DNA of 64,000 nt from UBA4810 sp002479215 (GTDB taxonomy: Bacteria; Desulfobacterota; Syntrophia; Syntrophales; Smithellaceae): positions 1-64,000 of the forward strand of contig JBEKVB010000005.1 of the NCBI GenBank assembly GCA_049514435.1, given 5' to 3'. The notes under the pieces are model-generated. The model was not told the DNA's origin and did no database searches. It saw only the letters and a list, made by a program, of their open reading frames with translations. The translations under genes and the position numbers were made by a program. Shown here piece by piece: positions 8,154 to 17,584 of the stretch (within the stretch, counting starts at the first letter, position 1; every line of letters starts with the position of its first letter).

Positions 8154-9575
8154 TCAAGTTTTTGTCAAACGTTTCACCTGCAATGTATTTGTGGACCCTG
8201 TGAGCCAGATCGGATGGCCGAGGGTCATAACCATGAGATCACCAGCCGATAAAGTTCCCTTAGCCAATATGGATCGGACCGCTTTTTCCAGAAGATCGTC
8301 CGTATTCTCAGGATTTTCCGCCAACTGGGGAAAACATCCCCAGATCATCGCCAACCGGCTAACCGTTTTTGCTTCCGGCGATAGGGCAATAATAGGCTGC
8401 CGGGGCCGGAAACGCGAAATGAAGCGGGCTGTGGCGCCCGAGTAAGTGTGTGTTACGATAACCTTCGCGTCAAGATGATCGGCTAGGACGCAGGCGGCAT
8501 GGGCAACTGATTCGGAAACCTCTTTCTCCGGCACCATGTCGAGAAACACCTGATAAGGAAAACCTGCCTCCGCCGCGCGGCATATTTTATCCATAAATTG
8601 GAGCGCCTCTACAGGATAATCGCCCGAAGCCGTTTCTTCGGAGAGCATGACAGCATCTGTCCCGTCCAGAACGGCATTGGCTACATCCGCAGCCTCCGCT
8701 CTTGTCGGCCGTGGAGAGCCAACCATGGACCGGAGCATCTGCGTCGCTGTGATCACAAACTTCCCTTGGCTGTTGGCTGCGGTAATGATTCTCTTTTGGA
8801 TCAAAGGCACATCTTCTAGAGGGATTTCCACGCCCATATCTCCTCGGGCCACCATGACGCCGTCGGAAACAGCGATGATTTCCTCGAGATTTTCCACAGC
8901 TTCATGTTTTTCGATTTTGGCCACGACGGGAATATTCTTCCCGCTCATCCGGATCAACTCCTTGATGCTGCGGATGTCATCTGCAGTTCGGACAAAAGAA
9001 ACCGCGACATAATCGACATCATGTTCCATGCCGAAGAGCAGATCGTCACGGTCCTTATCCGTAACGGCGGGTGTCCGAATTGTCCCTGTGGGCAGATTGA
9101 TCCCTTTGTGTGATGTGAGTAATCCGCCGGTCACGACGCGGCAGAGAATTTCCGTAGGGCTTGTTTTCACAACAGTCAGTTCCAGCAAGCCGTCGGCCAG
9201 AAGCAACCGGTCTCCGGGACGGACTTCAGCGGGCAGAGCATCGTAAGACACAGAAACCCGCTTCAGGGTTCCCTCTACTTCCAAGGTTGTCAGGACGAAT
9301 TCGCTTCCGGGCTGCAGAAAAATACCCGGATCAGGGATAGAACCAATGCGGATCTTCGGCCCAGCAAGATCTTGAAGAATCGCCAGAGGCCTATCCAGCC
9401 TGGCGGAAATATCTCTGATCATTCTGATTTTCTCCGCATGGTCCTCATGTGTTCCGTGGGAAAAATTCAAACGGGCCACGTTCATCCCGTTTACGATCAT
9501 CTTTTTAATAACTGCTGGCGACGTACTGGCCGGTCCCAGAGTACAGACGATCTTCGTCTTGCGCATTTTGTTCAT
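8154..9575 (-). CDS. pyk: Pyruvate kinase
   Basis: The protein has 473 residues. It makes pyruvate and ATP from PEP and ADP. Visible are the N-terminal KIVCTLGPAS strand, NFSHG, the substrate-loop lysine in VAKIEKHEAV, the metal-binding GDMGVEIPLEDVP, and the family signature near ITATQMLRSM. The C-terminal allosteric domain ends with TNTLQVKRL and there is no extra C-terminal domain. GGAGG precedes ATG 9575. It is transcribed towards gap but separated by 87 bases containing gap's own candidate promoter. PPDK later in the window catalyses the opposing conversion. Confidence 0.96.
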   Translation of the reverse strand: MNKMRKTKIVCTLGPASTSPAVIKKMIVNGMNVARLNFSHGTHEDHAEKIRMIRDISARLDRPLAILQDLAGPKIRIGSIPDPGIFLQPGSEFVLTTLEVEGTLKRVSVSYDALPAEVRPGDRLLLADGLLELTVVKTSPTEILCRVVTGGLLTSHKGINLPTGTIRTPAVTDKDRDDLLFGMEHDVDYVAVSFVRTADDIRSIKELIRMSGKNIPVVAKIEKHEAVENLEEIIAVSDGVMVARGDMGVEIPLEDVPLIQKRIITAANSQGKFVITATQMLRSMVGSPRPTRAEAADVANAVLDGTDAVMLSEETASGDYPVEALQFMDKICRAAEAGFPYQVFLDMVPEKEVSESVAHAACVLADHLDAKVIVTHTYSGATARFISRFRPRQPIIALSPEAKTVSRLAMIWGCFPQLAENPENTDDLLEKAVRSILAKGTLSAGDLMVMTLGHPIWLTGSTNTLQVKRLTKT

Positions 9576-9752
9576 GCTGGCCTCCGCAAAATTTTCTTTG
9601 CATATCTTATACGGTAATCATTTATAATCACAGAAAAATCTTTGTGACGGACGTTGTACTGATACCAAAAATTATCATATCTCAATTATGCGGCTACCCT
9701 TTTTAAATTTTTTTAATAGATTTTTTCAGTAATGTCGATGATATATCGGGAA

Positions 9753-10520
9753 TTACAGCGATGCCGCCAAAAAGGCCGCGCCTATCGCTCCGTTGACTTG
9801 AGCATAAGGCGACACTTCGATTTTCATACCCAGCTTTTTCCCCAGCGCTCTGACGACTCCGATATTGCGCGCCACGCCTCCTGTTACCATTACCGGTTCT
9901 TTCATACCAATGCGGCCAACCATAGACGAAATCCGGGCGGCAATAGATTCGTGAATACCGGCAATGATATCCTGCCGCTTTTCTCCCCGGGCAATTAGCG
10001 ATACTACTTCTGATTCCGCGAAAACTGTGCAAAGAGAACTTATTTTGGAGGGCTTTTTTGATTTAATTGATAGTGCTCCGAACTCATCGAGGTCGACTTC
10101 CAACGCTCGGGCCATGACTTCCAAAAAACGCCCTGTGCCCGCGGCACATTTATCATTCATGACAAAGTTCTTCACCTTACCTTTTTCATCAACCAGGATA
10201 GCCTTGCTGTCCTGTCCCCCGATATCAATGATGGACCGAATGTGTGGATTCAGAAAATGGGATCCGGCGGCATGGCACATGATTTCCGTGAAAGATTTAT
10301 CGGCAAATTTTACGCTGTTTCTGCCGTAGCCGGTGGCAACAACTTTTTTCACGGAAGATTTATCCAGCGAGTTTTCCTTCAGAACTTCTTCGTAAACCTT
10401 TATACCCGCGGCCTCCGCGTTGTATCCGGTAAATATAACCTTGGTGCCAAGGAGTTTGCCATCTTCGACAATCGCGGCCTTTGCGGTGATGGAACCTATA
10501 TCAATACCAGCTGTGCGCAT
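9753..10520 (-). CDS. ATPase activator of 2-hydroxyacyl-CoA dehydratase / benzoyl-CoA reductase type (HgdC/BadG family)
   Basis: The protein has 255 residues from ATG 10520, chosen because AAGGGG lies directly upstream. The ASKHA ATPase fold shows GIDIGSITAKAA (phosphate 1), IIDIGGQDSKAI (phosphate 2) and GGVARNIGVV (adenosine). C125 (DKCAAGTGRF) and C164 (SSLCTVFAES) match the two cysteines that hold the dimer-bridging 4Fe-4S cluster in HgdC. It would use ATP to push one low-potential electron into the dehydratase encoded just upstream. Only one activator gene is present, which favours the HgdC type over four-subunit benzoyl-CoA reductase. It is the last gene of the operon starting at 14710. 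Confidence 0.9.
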   Translation of the reverse strand: MRTAGIDIGSITAKAAIVEDGKLLGTKVIFTGYNAEAAGIKVYEEVLKENSLDKSSVKKVVATGYGRNSVKFADKSFTEIMCHAAGSHFLNPHIRSIIDIGGQDSKAILVDEKGKVKNFVMNDKCAAGTGRFLEVMARALEVDLDEFGALSIKSKKPSKISSLCTVFAESEVVSLIARGEKRQDIIAGIHESIAARISSMVGRIGMKEPVMVTGGVARNIGVVRALGKKLGMKIEVSPYAQVNGAIGAAFLAASL

Positions 10521-10558
10521 TTTTCCCCTTGCTTCAGTTATCGTCAACTTTCTATTAA

Positions 10559-11827
10559 CTATTTTTTGGAAACCGCTTTTCTCTCTTTGATTATTTCCAT
10601 GAAAGCGTCGATTCTGGTCGAAATCTGGCTTTCGGAAAAACTTCTTTCATCCGTCATATCCGCTTCCAGCATCAGACACGGTATTCCTCTTTCCTTTTCG
10701 ACAATGCTTTGAATATCGAGCTGGCCGAAGGAATACGGCTTACAGCTCCGGTTCGAGTGCAGGACAAAGCCGTCCACATCGTATTTATCGATCATCTCGA
10801 GAACCATCTTCGCCATTTCATCGATGCCGATATTCAAATAAATTCGGGCATGAGCTTCAGCCATAGAATCGAGAAACTTAGTTTCATCAATATACTTCAG
10901 TGCGCCGCACCATGCCGTGGTATAAGTATCGGCGACAAGGCAGGCATTATGGGAGGCAAATTTTTCGGAGAGCCACCGGGTGCGATGCCAGATGGGGATA
11001 TTATCCCAAAGCAGACGGTATTTTTCATTGGGCACGGCGCCGATACCACGGGCAATGCGGTTTTTCATTAAGGCCAAAAGCTGTGTGTAATAATCAATAA
11101 CATCCTGAGTACCCCGGAGAGTGACAATCAGAGCAAGATGATAAAAGGCGTCGAAAGCGCTCATAGGAGCGGGTTTGTTCGTCGCCGTATCCAGAACAGC
11201 CTGCCACAAAAGCTGCCCCTGGTGGGAAAGGTGGCCGACTTTTTTCAGGCGCTCGTAATCGAATTTTTTCTTGCAGGCTTTTTCCAGAAAAACAATGTAT
11301 TCGTCAAATTGAGCGCGGACATATTTGGCGGCCTCTTTCGTATATTCCGTATGGCAAAAAGGTGTATCGAGGATGAACAGTGGCACATTGAAATATCGCG
11401 CCTGAACTTCATACCATTTGAGCACCGTTCCGCAAATATTGTTGCAACAAACAAGCATGTCGGGTTTAGGGAGCCCGCCTATCGGTCCACCGTTGACGGT
11501 CGCGCAGGCAATATCGGAGCGGGCGTATGAGCATAAGTCGGCTGAATATCCCATGGTCTCCGCCAGCTCGCAGAGTCCGCCGCCCATTTTGCTGGCCCCG
11601 ATCATAGCGCCGTGGTTTTCCGGATATATGGGGATTACATTCATGGCAATCAGCGGCTCAACAGGACCGCCGCTTGTTATCCAGGCTACTTTTCTACGGG
11701 TCAGCCGAGCCGATTTGGCTTCGCTGTAATAAACCATCATGTAATCTTTCATCGTTTTTGATTTTTTGAAACGCATGGTAAATTTTTTAAATTTACCGGC
11801 CAAAAAGATCGCGATAGTCTTCAGCAT
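10559..11827 (-). CDS. 2-hydroxyacyl-CoA dehydratase / BCR-type subunit (HgdB-like, larger subunit)
   Basis: The protein has 422 residues. Family features include TRRKVAWITSGGPVEPLIAM, the cysteine-bearing CCNNICGTVLKWYEVQ, VPLFILDTPF and the C-terminal DGFVLHSNRSCKPYS, the cysteine region that normally ligates the catalytic 4Fe-4S cluster. The family removes water from 2-hydroxyacyl-CoA, or reduces aromatic acyl-CoA, by ketyl-radical chemistry. It sits between a smaller paralogue and the activator, so the three probably form one enzyme. The substrate cannot be told from sequence. The N-terminus (about 25 basic residues) is longer than usual, and a start at an internal Met is possible. Confidence 0.85.
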   Translation of the reverse strand: MLKTIAIFLAGKFKKFTMRFKKSKTMKDYMMVYYSEAKSARLTRRKVAWITSGGPVEPLIAMNVIPIYPENHGAMIGASKMGGGLCELAETMGYSADLCSYARSDIACATVNGGPIGGLPKPDMLVCCNNICGTVLKWYEVQARYFNVPLFILDTPFCHTEYTKEAAKYVRAQFDEYIVFLEKACKKKFDYERLKKVGHLSHQGQLLWQAVLDTATNKPAPMSAFDAFYHLALIVTLRGTQDVIDYYTQLLALMKNRIARGIGAVPNEKYRLLWDNIPIWHRTRWLSEKFASHNACLVADTYTTAWCGALKYIDETKFLDSMAEAHARIYLNIGIDEMAKMVLEMIDKYDVDGFVLHSNRSCKPYSFGQLDIQSIVEKERGIPCLMLEADMTDERSFSESQISTRIDAFMEIIKERKAVSKK

Positions 11828-11847
11828 ATTTAATATTCCTTCTTTTT

Positions 11848-12969
11848 TTATAATATTTGGGTAAATGTTTCCAAGCGTGTCTGTAACTGCCCGCCGGATG
11901 GAAGTTGTTCTTCCATGTCCAGGAGCATACAGGGAATATTTTCCTTCTCTAGCATTTCTTTTATGTAAGGATAATCGAAGGCGTGGGGATCGCAGAATTT
12001 GAGCAAGAGAAACACCACTCCGTCCGCCTTGCTTTCTTTAACCATGCGGATGAGGTTCTCACCGCGTCCTTTGAGCTGGAGGTGCTTGGCGGGGCAGATG
12101 ATCCGCTCCAGGTACCTCGCGGTGATCGCTTTAAGGGGCGGTTTTTTTTCATCCATCATTCCTTCGAAATATCTGTATCCGGTGCAAAGATCGTCCCCGA
12201 CGACAACGCCTCCGGAGTTTTCGATGATATCGTAAATATCCGGGTGGCTGCACACGCTTCCGGAAATAACCAGTCTCTTCACGTCGCCTGCGGCTTTGGC
12301 CGGTTTTGCTTTTTTCAACTGCCCGACAATTTCAGAAAGCGCCTCCAGAAAATAATCCCGATCCATTATCATGGCTGCCTTGATGATGGCGTGAAAATCG
12401 GCGCCGCTTAAAATTTTATGATTTTTACTTCTTAGCTCATAGAGCTTCCTGATAAGCGAGCGAATTTTATTGTAAGTTTTGATGGATTTGACCAGCATCT
12501 TGTCCGTAATTTTTACGCCCAGGGCATCTCCCAGATCTTTTCTGAACTTTCCCAAAACATCATAAAGATATCGTTTGGCGCTGGGCGTGTCGAGCTTCAC
12601 CGGCAGGACAACATCGATATGAAACTGACGGGGAATGTTGAGTCGCCAGATGTCCGAGAGCCGCTGGAAGGAATCGCACGTGTGCGGAAAGACAACTCCA
12701 TCAAGAAAATCCAGACGATTAGCCAGGGCTTCTTCCAGAATGCCGCGCACCAGCGAACAGCAATACGCTTGCAGGTGCGTGTCGGCCAGATGAATGTTTT
12801 CACTGGTGCCGAACATTCTTAAAGGAAGAGCGCCCGCGGCCCAAATTAATTCTTCGGGCGCGTAGGAACAAAAATATCCGACAACCTTTTTGCCGCTTTG
12901 CTTTCTGTATTTGCGGACGTAGGCGTAAGGATTGGAGACGATTTTTCTTAGTTCAGTTATTTTTTTCAT
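11848..12969 (-). CDS. 2-hydroxyacyl-CoA dehydratase / BCR-type subunit (smaller subunit)
   Basis: The protein has 373 residues and is homologous in plan to the 422-residue neighbour: KVVGYFCSYAPEELIWAAG at the N-terminus, DGVVFPHTCDSFQRLSDIW in the middle, VISGSVCSHPDIYDIIENSGG, and DGVVFLLLKFCDPHAFDYP near the C-terminus. The conserved cysteines are potential cluster ligands. Its stop lies 21 bases before the next gene, so the two subunits should be made together. Relatives include HgdB, FldC, BcrC and the unexplained double-cubane proteins; I cannot decide among them. Confidence 0.82.
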   Translation of the reverse strand: MKKITELRKIVSNPYAYVRKYRKQSGKKVVGYFCSYAPEELIWAAGALPLRMFGTSENIHLADTHLQAYCCSLVRGILEEALANRLDFLDGVVFPHTCDSFQRLSDIWRLNIPRQFHIDVVLPVKLDTPSAKRYLYDVLGKFRKDLGDALGVKITDKMLVKSIKTYNKIRSLIRKLYELRSKNHKILSGADFHAIIKAAMIMDRDYFLEALSEIVGQLKKAKPAKAAGDVKRLVISGSVCSHPDIYDIIENSGGVVVGDDLCTGYRYFEGMMDEKKPPLKAITARYLERIICPAKHLQLKGRGENLIRMVKESKADGVVFLLLKFCDPHAFDYPYIKEMLEKENIPCMLLDMEEQLPSGGQLQTRLETFTQIL

Positions 12970-12991
12970 GCAATGCTACCTTTTATTATAT

Positions 12992-14710
12992 TTAATTTCC
13001 CGCGTATTTACCGGCAGCCTTTAATTTAGCAATTTCTTCCTGCTCCAAGACAGTGAAGGCAATTTTCCCAATCAGTGTTTTCGGCAGGCTGTCGCGGAAT
13101 TCTATTTCCCGGGGACAACTCCATTTGATCAGCTGATCACGGCAGTAATCTATTAATTTCTTTTCCATCTCTGGAGAAGCTTTAGAAGGATCCTTCAGAA
13201 CGACAATACCTTTGACGAGTTGAACTTGGGCTTGATCGGGAACTCCGATAATACAAGCATCCTGTACATCCGGATGCTGGTAAAGAATATCTTCCACCTG
13301 GGCGGGATAGACGTTCATGCCCGAGGATTTGATCATTCTCTTCTGTCGCAATTTGAAATAAAAGAATCCGTCTTCATCCATTGTGCCGATGTCTCCGGTA
13401 TGCAGCCATATTTTTCCGTCAGGATGCTTACGCAATGTATCGGCTGTTTCTTCGGGTTGATCGAGATAGCCCATCATAACGGCCGGGCCGGAAACACAGA
13501 TTTCTCCCTCCTTGCCGCAGGGAACCTCCTCGGTTGTACCGAGCTTCACAATTTTTGCCAGCATATCCGGGAAGGGTACCCCAATACTGCCTTCCCTGTA
13601 TTCGTTAATAGGCATCGACATGATGGCTGTAACTGCTTCGGTTAGTCCATATCCTTCCAGCAATTGGACGTTGCCGCCTTGCTTTTTCACCACTTCCTCA
13701 AACCTTTCTTTGACTGTCCGGGGCAGTGTGTCCGCGCCGCTGAAAGTGCCCCTAAGGCAGCTCAGATCGGCCTTTCTAAATTTTGGATGACGGCTCAGCG
13801 CGTCAAACAGAGTGGGAACCCCGACGACAAAAGAAGGTTTCTGCGCGCAGATAATTTGCGCGACGGTTTCCGGCGTAAATTGCGGCACAAGAATGGTCTT
13901 GCCCCCTCCCATGAAACAGGCATTGACACAAACACCCAATCCGAAACCATGGAAAATAGGCAAAATAGCCAAGATGGAATCGGCATCCGAGAGCTTTCCC
14001 CATTCGGATACCTGCATGCCCTCGCTGATAAAATTCATGTTGGAAAGCATAATTCCCTTGGGCACGCCTGTCGTCCCGCCGCTGTATAAGATAACGGCCA
14101 GGTCATCCGTATTCACTTGGACTTTGGGGGCCTGCGGGTAGTGGCCGCGCATCAAATCACTCCACCATTTAACCATAGGATCCTTCGGAACTTTCGGGAT
14201 TTTACGCCCCACGGTCAGATTAAATCCGATTCGCTTAAGAAGGCTCAGGTAGTCAGGAATCCGAGCCAGGATGAGCGTCTCCAGAGGCGTCCTCTCTTTT
14301 ACCTCTTTAAATTTAGCATAAAACGCATCCAGAGTCAGGGCGTAGTGGCTCTTCGCCGTATTGAGGTAAAATTCAATTTCTTTGGCTGTGGAAAGAGGGT
14401 GAATCATGCTGGAGATGGCGCCGAGCTTATTGGCCGCGTAGAAGCAAATGACGCCCTGAGGGGATGTCGGCATGGAGATGGTGATTTTATCCCCTTTCTT
14501 GAGGCCGATGGCGGCCAGCGCGTCGGCGCAATGGTCTATTTCTGTGAGAAACCGGCGGTAAGTAGATGTGTAACCAAAAAAATCGTAGGCTAGCTCGTCA
14601 GGCCGCAGCTGGGCGGAAAGCTTGACCGCTTCATACATGGAAATACGGGGATAGTCCAGAGTGTGAGGGACTTGTCCGTAAAATTTCAACCAAGGCTTTT
14701 TCTCATACAT
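12992..14710 (-). CDS. AMP-forming acyl-CoA ligase
   Basis: The protein has 572 residues, ANL superfamily. It makes an acyl-adenylate and then acyl-CoA. Motifs: P-loop ILYSGGTTGVPKGIML, LEGYGLTE, WLHTGDIGTMDEDG, and a C-terminal catalytic lysine in KTLIGKIAF. The A8 segment reads KLRQKRMIKSSGMNVYP, where Asp-Arg is more usual, a small deviation. It is the first gene of the operon with the dehydratase-type subunits and activator, so it probably supplies their acyl-CoA substrate. GGGAG precedes ATG 14710. The 198-base divergent gap to the amidase has a TTGACA at 14819 facing right, but no good -10. Confidence 0.88.
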   Translation of the reverse strand: MYEKKPWLKFYGQVPHTLDYPRISMYEAVKLSAQLRPDELAYDFFGYTSTYRRFLTEIDHCADALAAIGLKKGDKITISMPTSPQGVICFYAANKLGAISSMIHPLSTAKEIEFYLNTAKSHYALTLDAFYAKFKEVKERTPLETLILARIPDYLSLLKRIGFNLTVGRKIPKVPKDPMVKWWSDLMRGHYPQAPKVQVNTDDLAVILYSGGTTGVPKGIMLSNMNFISEGMQVSEWGKLSDADSILAILPIFHGFGLGVCVNACFMGGGKTILVPQFTPETVAQIICAQKPSFVVGVPTLFDALSRHPKFRKADLSCLRGTFSGADTLPRTVKERFEEVVKKQGGNVQLLEGYGLTEAVTAIMSMPINEYREGSIGVPFPDMLAKIVKLGTTEEVPCGKEGEICVSGPAVMMGYLDQPEETADTLRKHPDGKIWLHTGDIGTMDEDGFFYFKLRQKRMIKSSGMNVYPAQVEDILYQHPDVQDACIIGVPDQAQVQLVKGIVVLKDPSKASPEMEKKLIDYCRDQLIKWSCPREIEFRDSLPKTLIGKIAFTVLEQEEIAKLKAAGKYAGN

Positions 14711-14908
14711 AATTTGACTCCCGGTTAGTGTTTAGTATATATAAAACAGGATATGATTATGTAGTCAATCAAAAAATGATTTTAAATCCGCACGCCGGTA
14801 GCTCTTTCAATTAAATTGTTGACATAGTTCTGAATTTAGCAAATTTTAAATTAAATAATTTATCCATTTAGACTGACGCTGACGGTGAGATAAAAAAGGA
14901 GCATATCA

Positions 14909-16351
14909 ATGAAAGGATACAAAGAATTATCACTTCTGGATGCCACAGACTTGGCAAAATTAATCAGAAAAAAAGAAATTCAGCCTGGCGAACTTATAGA
15001 AATAACCATCGAACGGATTGAAAAGATAAATCCGCAACTCAATGCTGTTGTTACTTCGATGTATGATGAAGCGCGCCAAGCGGCCCGAGAGGCGATCCCC
15101 GATGGGCCTTTCGCCGGCGTGCCGTTTTTGATCAAAGACCTTGTCGCTTCATATAAAAGTGTGCGGATGACTTTTGGAACAAAAAATTTACAACACTTTA
15201 TACCTGATCACGACAGTGAACTTGTAAGCCGGTTCAAAAAAGCAGGATTCATTATCCTCGGAAAAACAAACACGCCGGAACTGGGATTGATGCCCACTAC
15301 CGAATCTAAACTATTGGGGCCTTGCCGTAATCCCTGGAATTTGAATCGCACATCAGGAGGGTCCAGCGGAGGATCGGCGGCGGCAGTCGCTTCCGGTATT
15401 GTTCCCGTCGCGCATGGGAATGACGGCGGCGGTTCCATTCGTATTCCCGCCTCCTGTTGCGGAGTATTCGGATTGAAGCCCACCAGGGGAAGAAATCCTC
15501 TGGGGCCGGATTTCGGCGATATAATGAGCGGATTTGTGGCAGAACACGTTCTTACGCGCTCGGTGCGGGATTCGGCGGCTATTCTTGACGCGACAATGGG
15601 CTCGGCTCCCGGCGATCCCTATTGCGCTCCCCAGCCTGCGCGGCCATATAAAAAAGAAATTGGAAAAAAATCCGGGCGCCTGCGTATAGCTTATACAAAT
15701 CAAACGCTGGCTGGAGAAGCCGTCGCCGCTGATTGTGTCAAAGCCCTTACGGATGCTGTAGGGCTTTGTTCTTCTCTCGGTCATGATCTTGTCGAAAAAT
15801 CCCCGCAGCTTGACGCAAAACTTCTCGCTAAATCTTTTAACATTATTTGGGCTGCCGGTTGTGCCTCCACGATTGAAGGAATATCCCATGTAACGGGAAA
15901 GAAACCATCCCCCGATCAGTATGAACCACTAACCTGGGGTTTGTATGAATTGGGAAAGCAATTCACTTCCCCGGATTATCTTTTTGCCGTTGGGACACTG
16001 CAAAAGATTTCGCGGGAAGTTTCCGCCTTTTTTCTGGATTATGATGTTTTCATGACACCTACTCTTGGTGAGCCACCCGTAGCGCTGGGAACTTTCGACT
16101 CCCCCGCGGATGATCCGCTGAAAGGATGGAGACGCTCCGCTCAGTTTGTTCCCTTTACACCCCTCTGTAATGCAACAGGGCAGCCGGCCATGTCCGTTCC
16201 ACTTTATTGGAGTGAGGAAGGACTTCCGATAGGCATCCATTTCATCGGACGCTTCGGCGATGAAGCCACTCTCTTCCGCCTGGCCTCCCAGCTGGAGGAA
16301 GCTAGGCCCTGGAAACACCGCAGACCGCAGATTTCAGATTTTAGGCGATGA
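14909..16351 (+). CDS. Amidase-signature family hydrolase
   Basis: The protein has 480 residues. The Ser-cisSer-Lys triad is visible: Lys in PFLIKDLV (about residue 74), cis-Ser in TSGGSSGGSAAAVA, and the nucleophile in GNDGGGSIRIPASCCG. The family hydrolyses amide bonds of small or linear substrates. GatA is unlikely because no gatB/gatC is nearby and the C-terminal half is that of the metabolic amidases. AAGGAG precedes ATG 14909. The gene ends inside the last codons of the convergent TetR gene (11-base overlap). The substrate is unknown. Confidence 0.85.
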   Translation: MKGYKELSLLDATDLAKLIRKKEIQPGELIEITIERIEKINPQLNAVVTSMYDEARQAAREAIPDGPFAGVPFLIKDLVASYKSVRMTFGTKNLQHFIPDHDSELVSRFKKAGFIILGKTNTPELGLMPTTESKLLGPCRNPWNLNRTSGGSSGGSAAAVASGIVPVAHGNDGGGSIRIPASCCGVFGLKPTRGRNPLGPDFGDIMSGFVAEHVLTRSVRDSAAILDATMGSAPGDPYCAPQPARPYKKEIGKKSGRLRIAYTNQTLAGEAVAADCVKALTDAVGLCSSLGHDLVEKSPQLDAKLLAKSFNIIWAAGCASTIEGISHVTGKKPSPDQYEPLTWGLYELGKQFTSPDYLFAVGTLQKISREVSAFFLDYDVFMTPTLGEPPVALGTFDSPADDPLKGWRRSAQFVPFTPLCNATGQPAMSVPLYWSEEGLPIGIHFIGRFGDEATLFRLASQLEEARPWKHRRPQISDFRR

Positions 16352-16991
16352 AGTGATTGACTATATATTCCTCAAGCAGATCGCGCGCTTCTTTGTTCGA
16401 ATATTTATCGGCGAGAGTCCAGCCCCGCAATGTCGGGAATATTAATTGATAAAAAATCATACTCGCGGCAAAAAAAGGTTCCTGTTTGCGAAAAACGCCC
16501 TGATTGACCCCCTGACGTATAATTTTTTCGAGAGCCTGTATCTGTTCCATTTCTATTTTCATGGCCCTTTTTAGATTTTTCCTGGGCAAAAGTCTCGATT
16601 CCCGGTACATTAATTTAATCTCGTCTTTGAAGGTCTCTATATTTTCTAAGGAATGACGAATAAACGATCTCAGCGATTCTCTCGGGTCATCGGTTTTCAA
16701 TGCCTGCTCGGCATCGAGACGCTCCTGCACGGATTGATGGTAAACATCGAACGTCAGACACAAAACGTCTTCTTTTTTGGCGATGTAGTCATAGAGGTTG
16801 CCTATAGCCATATCCGTCGCCCTGGATATCTCCCGCATGGTCGTCTGGTGATATCCTTTTTTGACAAATAATTTCGAGGCCTTCTTGGCGATGTGGAGGT
16901 GTTTTTTCCGGACAAGTCTGGGATTCTTAATCCGGCTGGAAACGGTCTCGGATATTTTTTCCTTGTTGACAATTCTTCCACCAACTTTCAT
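16341..16991 (-). CDS. TetR-family transcriptional regulator
   Basis: The protein has 217 residues from ATG 16991, chosen because GGGAGAGG lies five bases upstream; the frame is open further upstream to 17066 without a good site. The helix-turn-helix is typical: ASKLFVKKGYHQTTMREISR, then AIGNLYDYIAKKEDVL. The C-terminal ligand domain resembles acyl-CoA-responsive TetR regulators, but the ligand is not identifiable. It is transcribed divergently from the importer operon, and a perfect 12-base palindrome between the two (17163-17174) is a likely operator, so it may control itself and the plus-strand catabolic run. Confidence 0.85.
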   Translation of the reverse strand: MKVGGRIVNKEKISETVSSRIKNPRLVRKKHLHIAKKASKLFVKKGYHQTTMREISRATDMAIGNLYDYIAKKEDVLCLTFDVYHQSVQERLDAEQALKTDDPRESLRSFIRHSLENIETFKDEIKLMYRESRLLPRKNLKRAMKIEMEQIQALEKIIRQGVNQGVFRKQEPFFAASMIFYQLIFPTLRGWTLADKYSNKEARDLLEEYIVNHFIA

Positions 16992-17162
16992 TTGGCCTCT
17001 CCCGTTTGCGTATCGGATGCAATTTATGTAGTTTATGTCTTTGAAAATTACATTTTTTATAAACAAATCACTCTACATTCCGTTCACTATATATAAAAAA
17101 AAGCAACAAAAAATTTATCTTGCGCTGAGGATTAATGCATGCTAAGTGGTTAATAAAAAAAC

Positions 17163-17174
17163 GAACGGCCGTTC
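17163..17174. promoter_or_regulatory. Candidate TetR operator palindrome
   Basis: GAACGGCCGTTC is a perfect palindrome flanked by A/T-rich sequence, in the divergent region between the TetR gene and the importer operon. Half-sites of GAAC/GTTC type are common for TetR regulators of acyl-CoA metabolism. The binding assignment is inference. Confidence 0.5.
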
Positions 17175-17191
17175 TTTATTTGTGAAATTGC

Positions 17192-17238
17192 AATTCCGAA
17201 ACGAAGCCCTGTGGATGCAGGGTGAACGTATCGGAATT
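17192..17238. promoter_or_regulatory. Nested hairpin in the 593-base leader region before the importer operon
   Basis: AATTCCGA (17192-17199) pairs perfectly with TCGGAATT (17231-17238), and inside it CCCTG (17207-17211) pairs with CAGGG (17218-17222). The two stems are separated by purine-rich internal loops AACGAAG and TGAACGTA. A further small CCGC-AAA-GCGG hairpin lies at 17255-17265. It could be a cis-acting RNA element or a dispersed repeat; I recognise no known riboswitch. The rest of 16992-17584 holds no gene I can support. Confidence 0.4.
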
Positions 17239-17584
17239 AGTAAGCTTGACAATCCCGCAAAGCGGAGGGGATAGAATTCCGCAATTTGCTTTGGGATTTA
17301 TACCCGTGATTCAATCCGCTTATGGTGTTTAGAAATTCTTGTTCACGCCTTTTTTATCACTATGCAAGTTTATTTTATACGAACTTTGCAGAGCCCATAT
17401 ATAAGTCGTCTTCAAGATATGATCTCGCGGGAAAATATAATCTGGACTATTGACGTACCGATTAAGGAGAAACTCAAGGCTTGATTTTTTAAAATATAGT
17501 CTTCCAATAGATTCTCCATCGGAATGGCAATTTTCAGGTTTTTTGCGATGTCATAAAATATAGCAAAAAAGGAGGAACTTCGTG

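Noticed and set aside
10559..12969. Class I benzoyl-CoA reductase call for the dehydratase-type subunits
   Set aside because: That enzyme needs two ATPase-type subunits; only one activator gene is present, so a general family call is safer.
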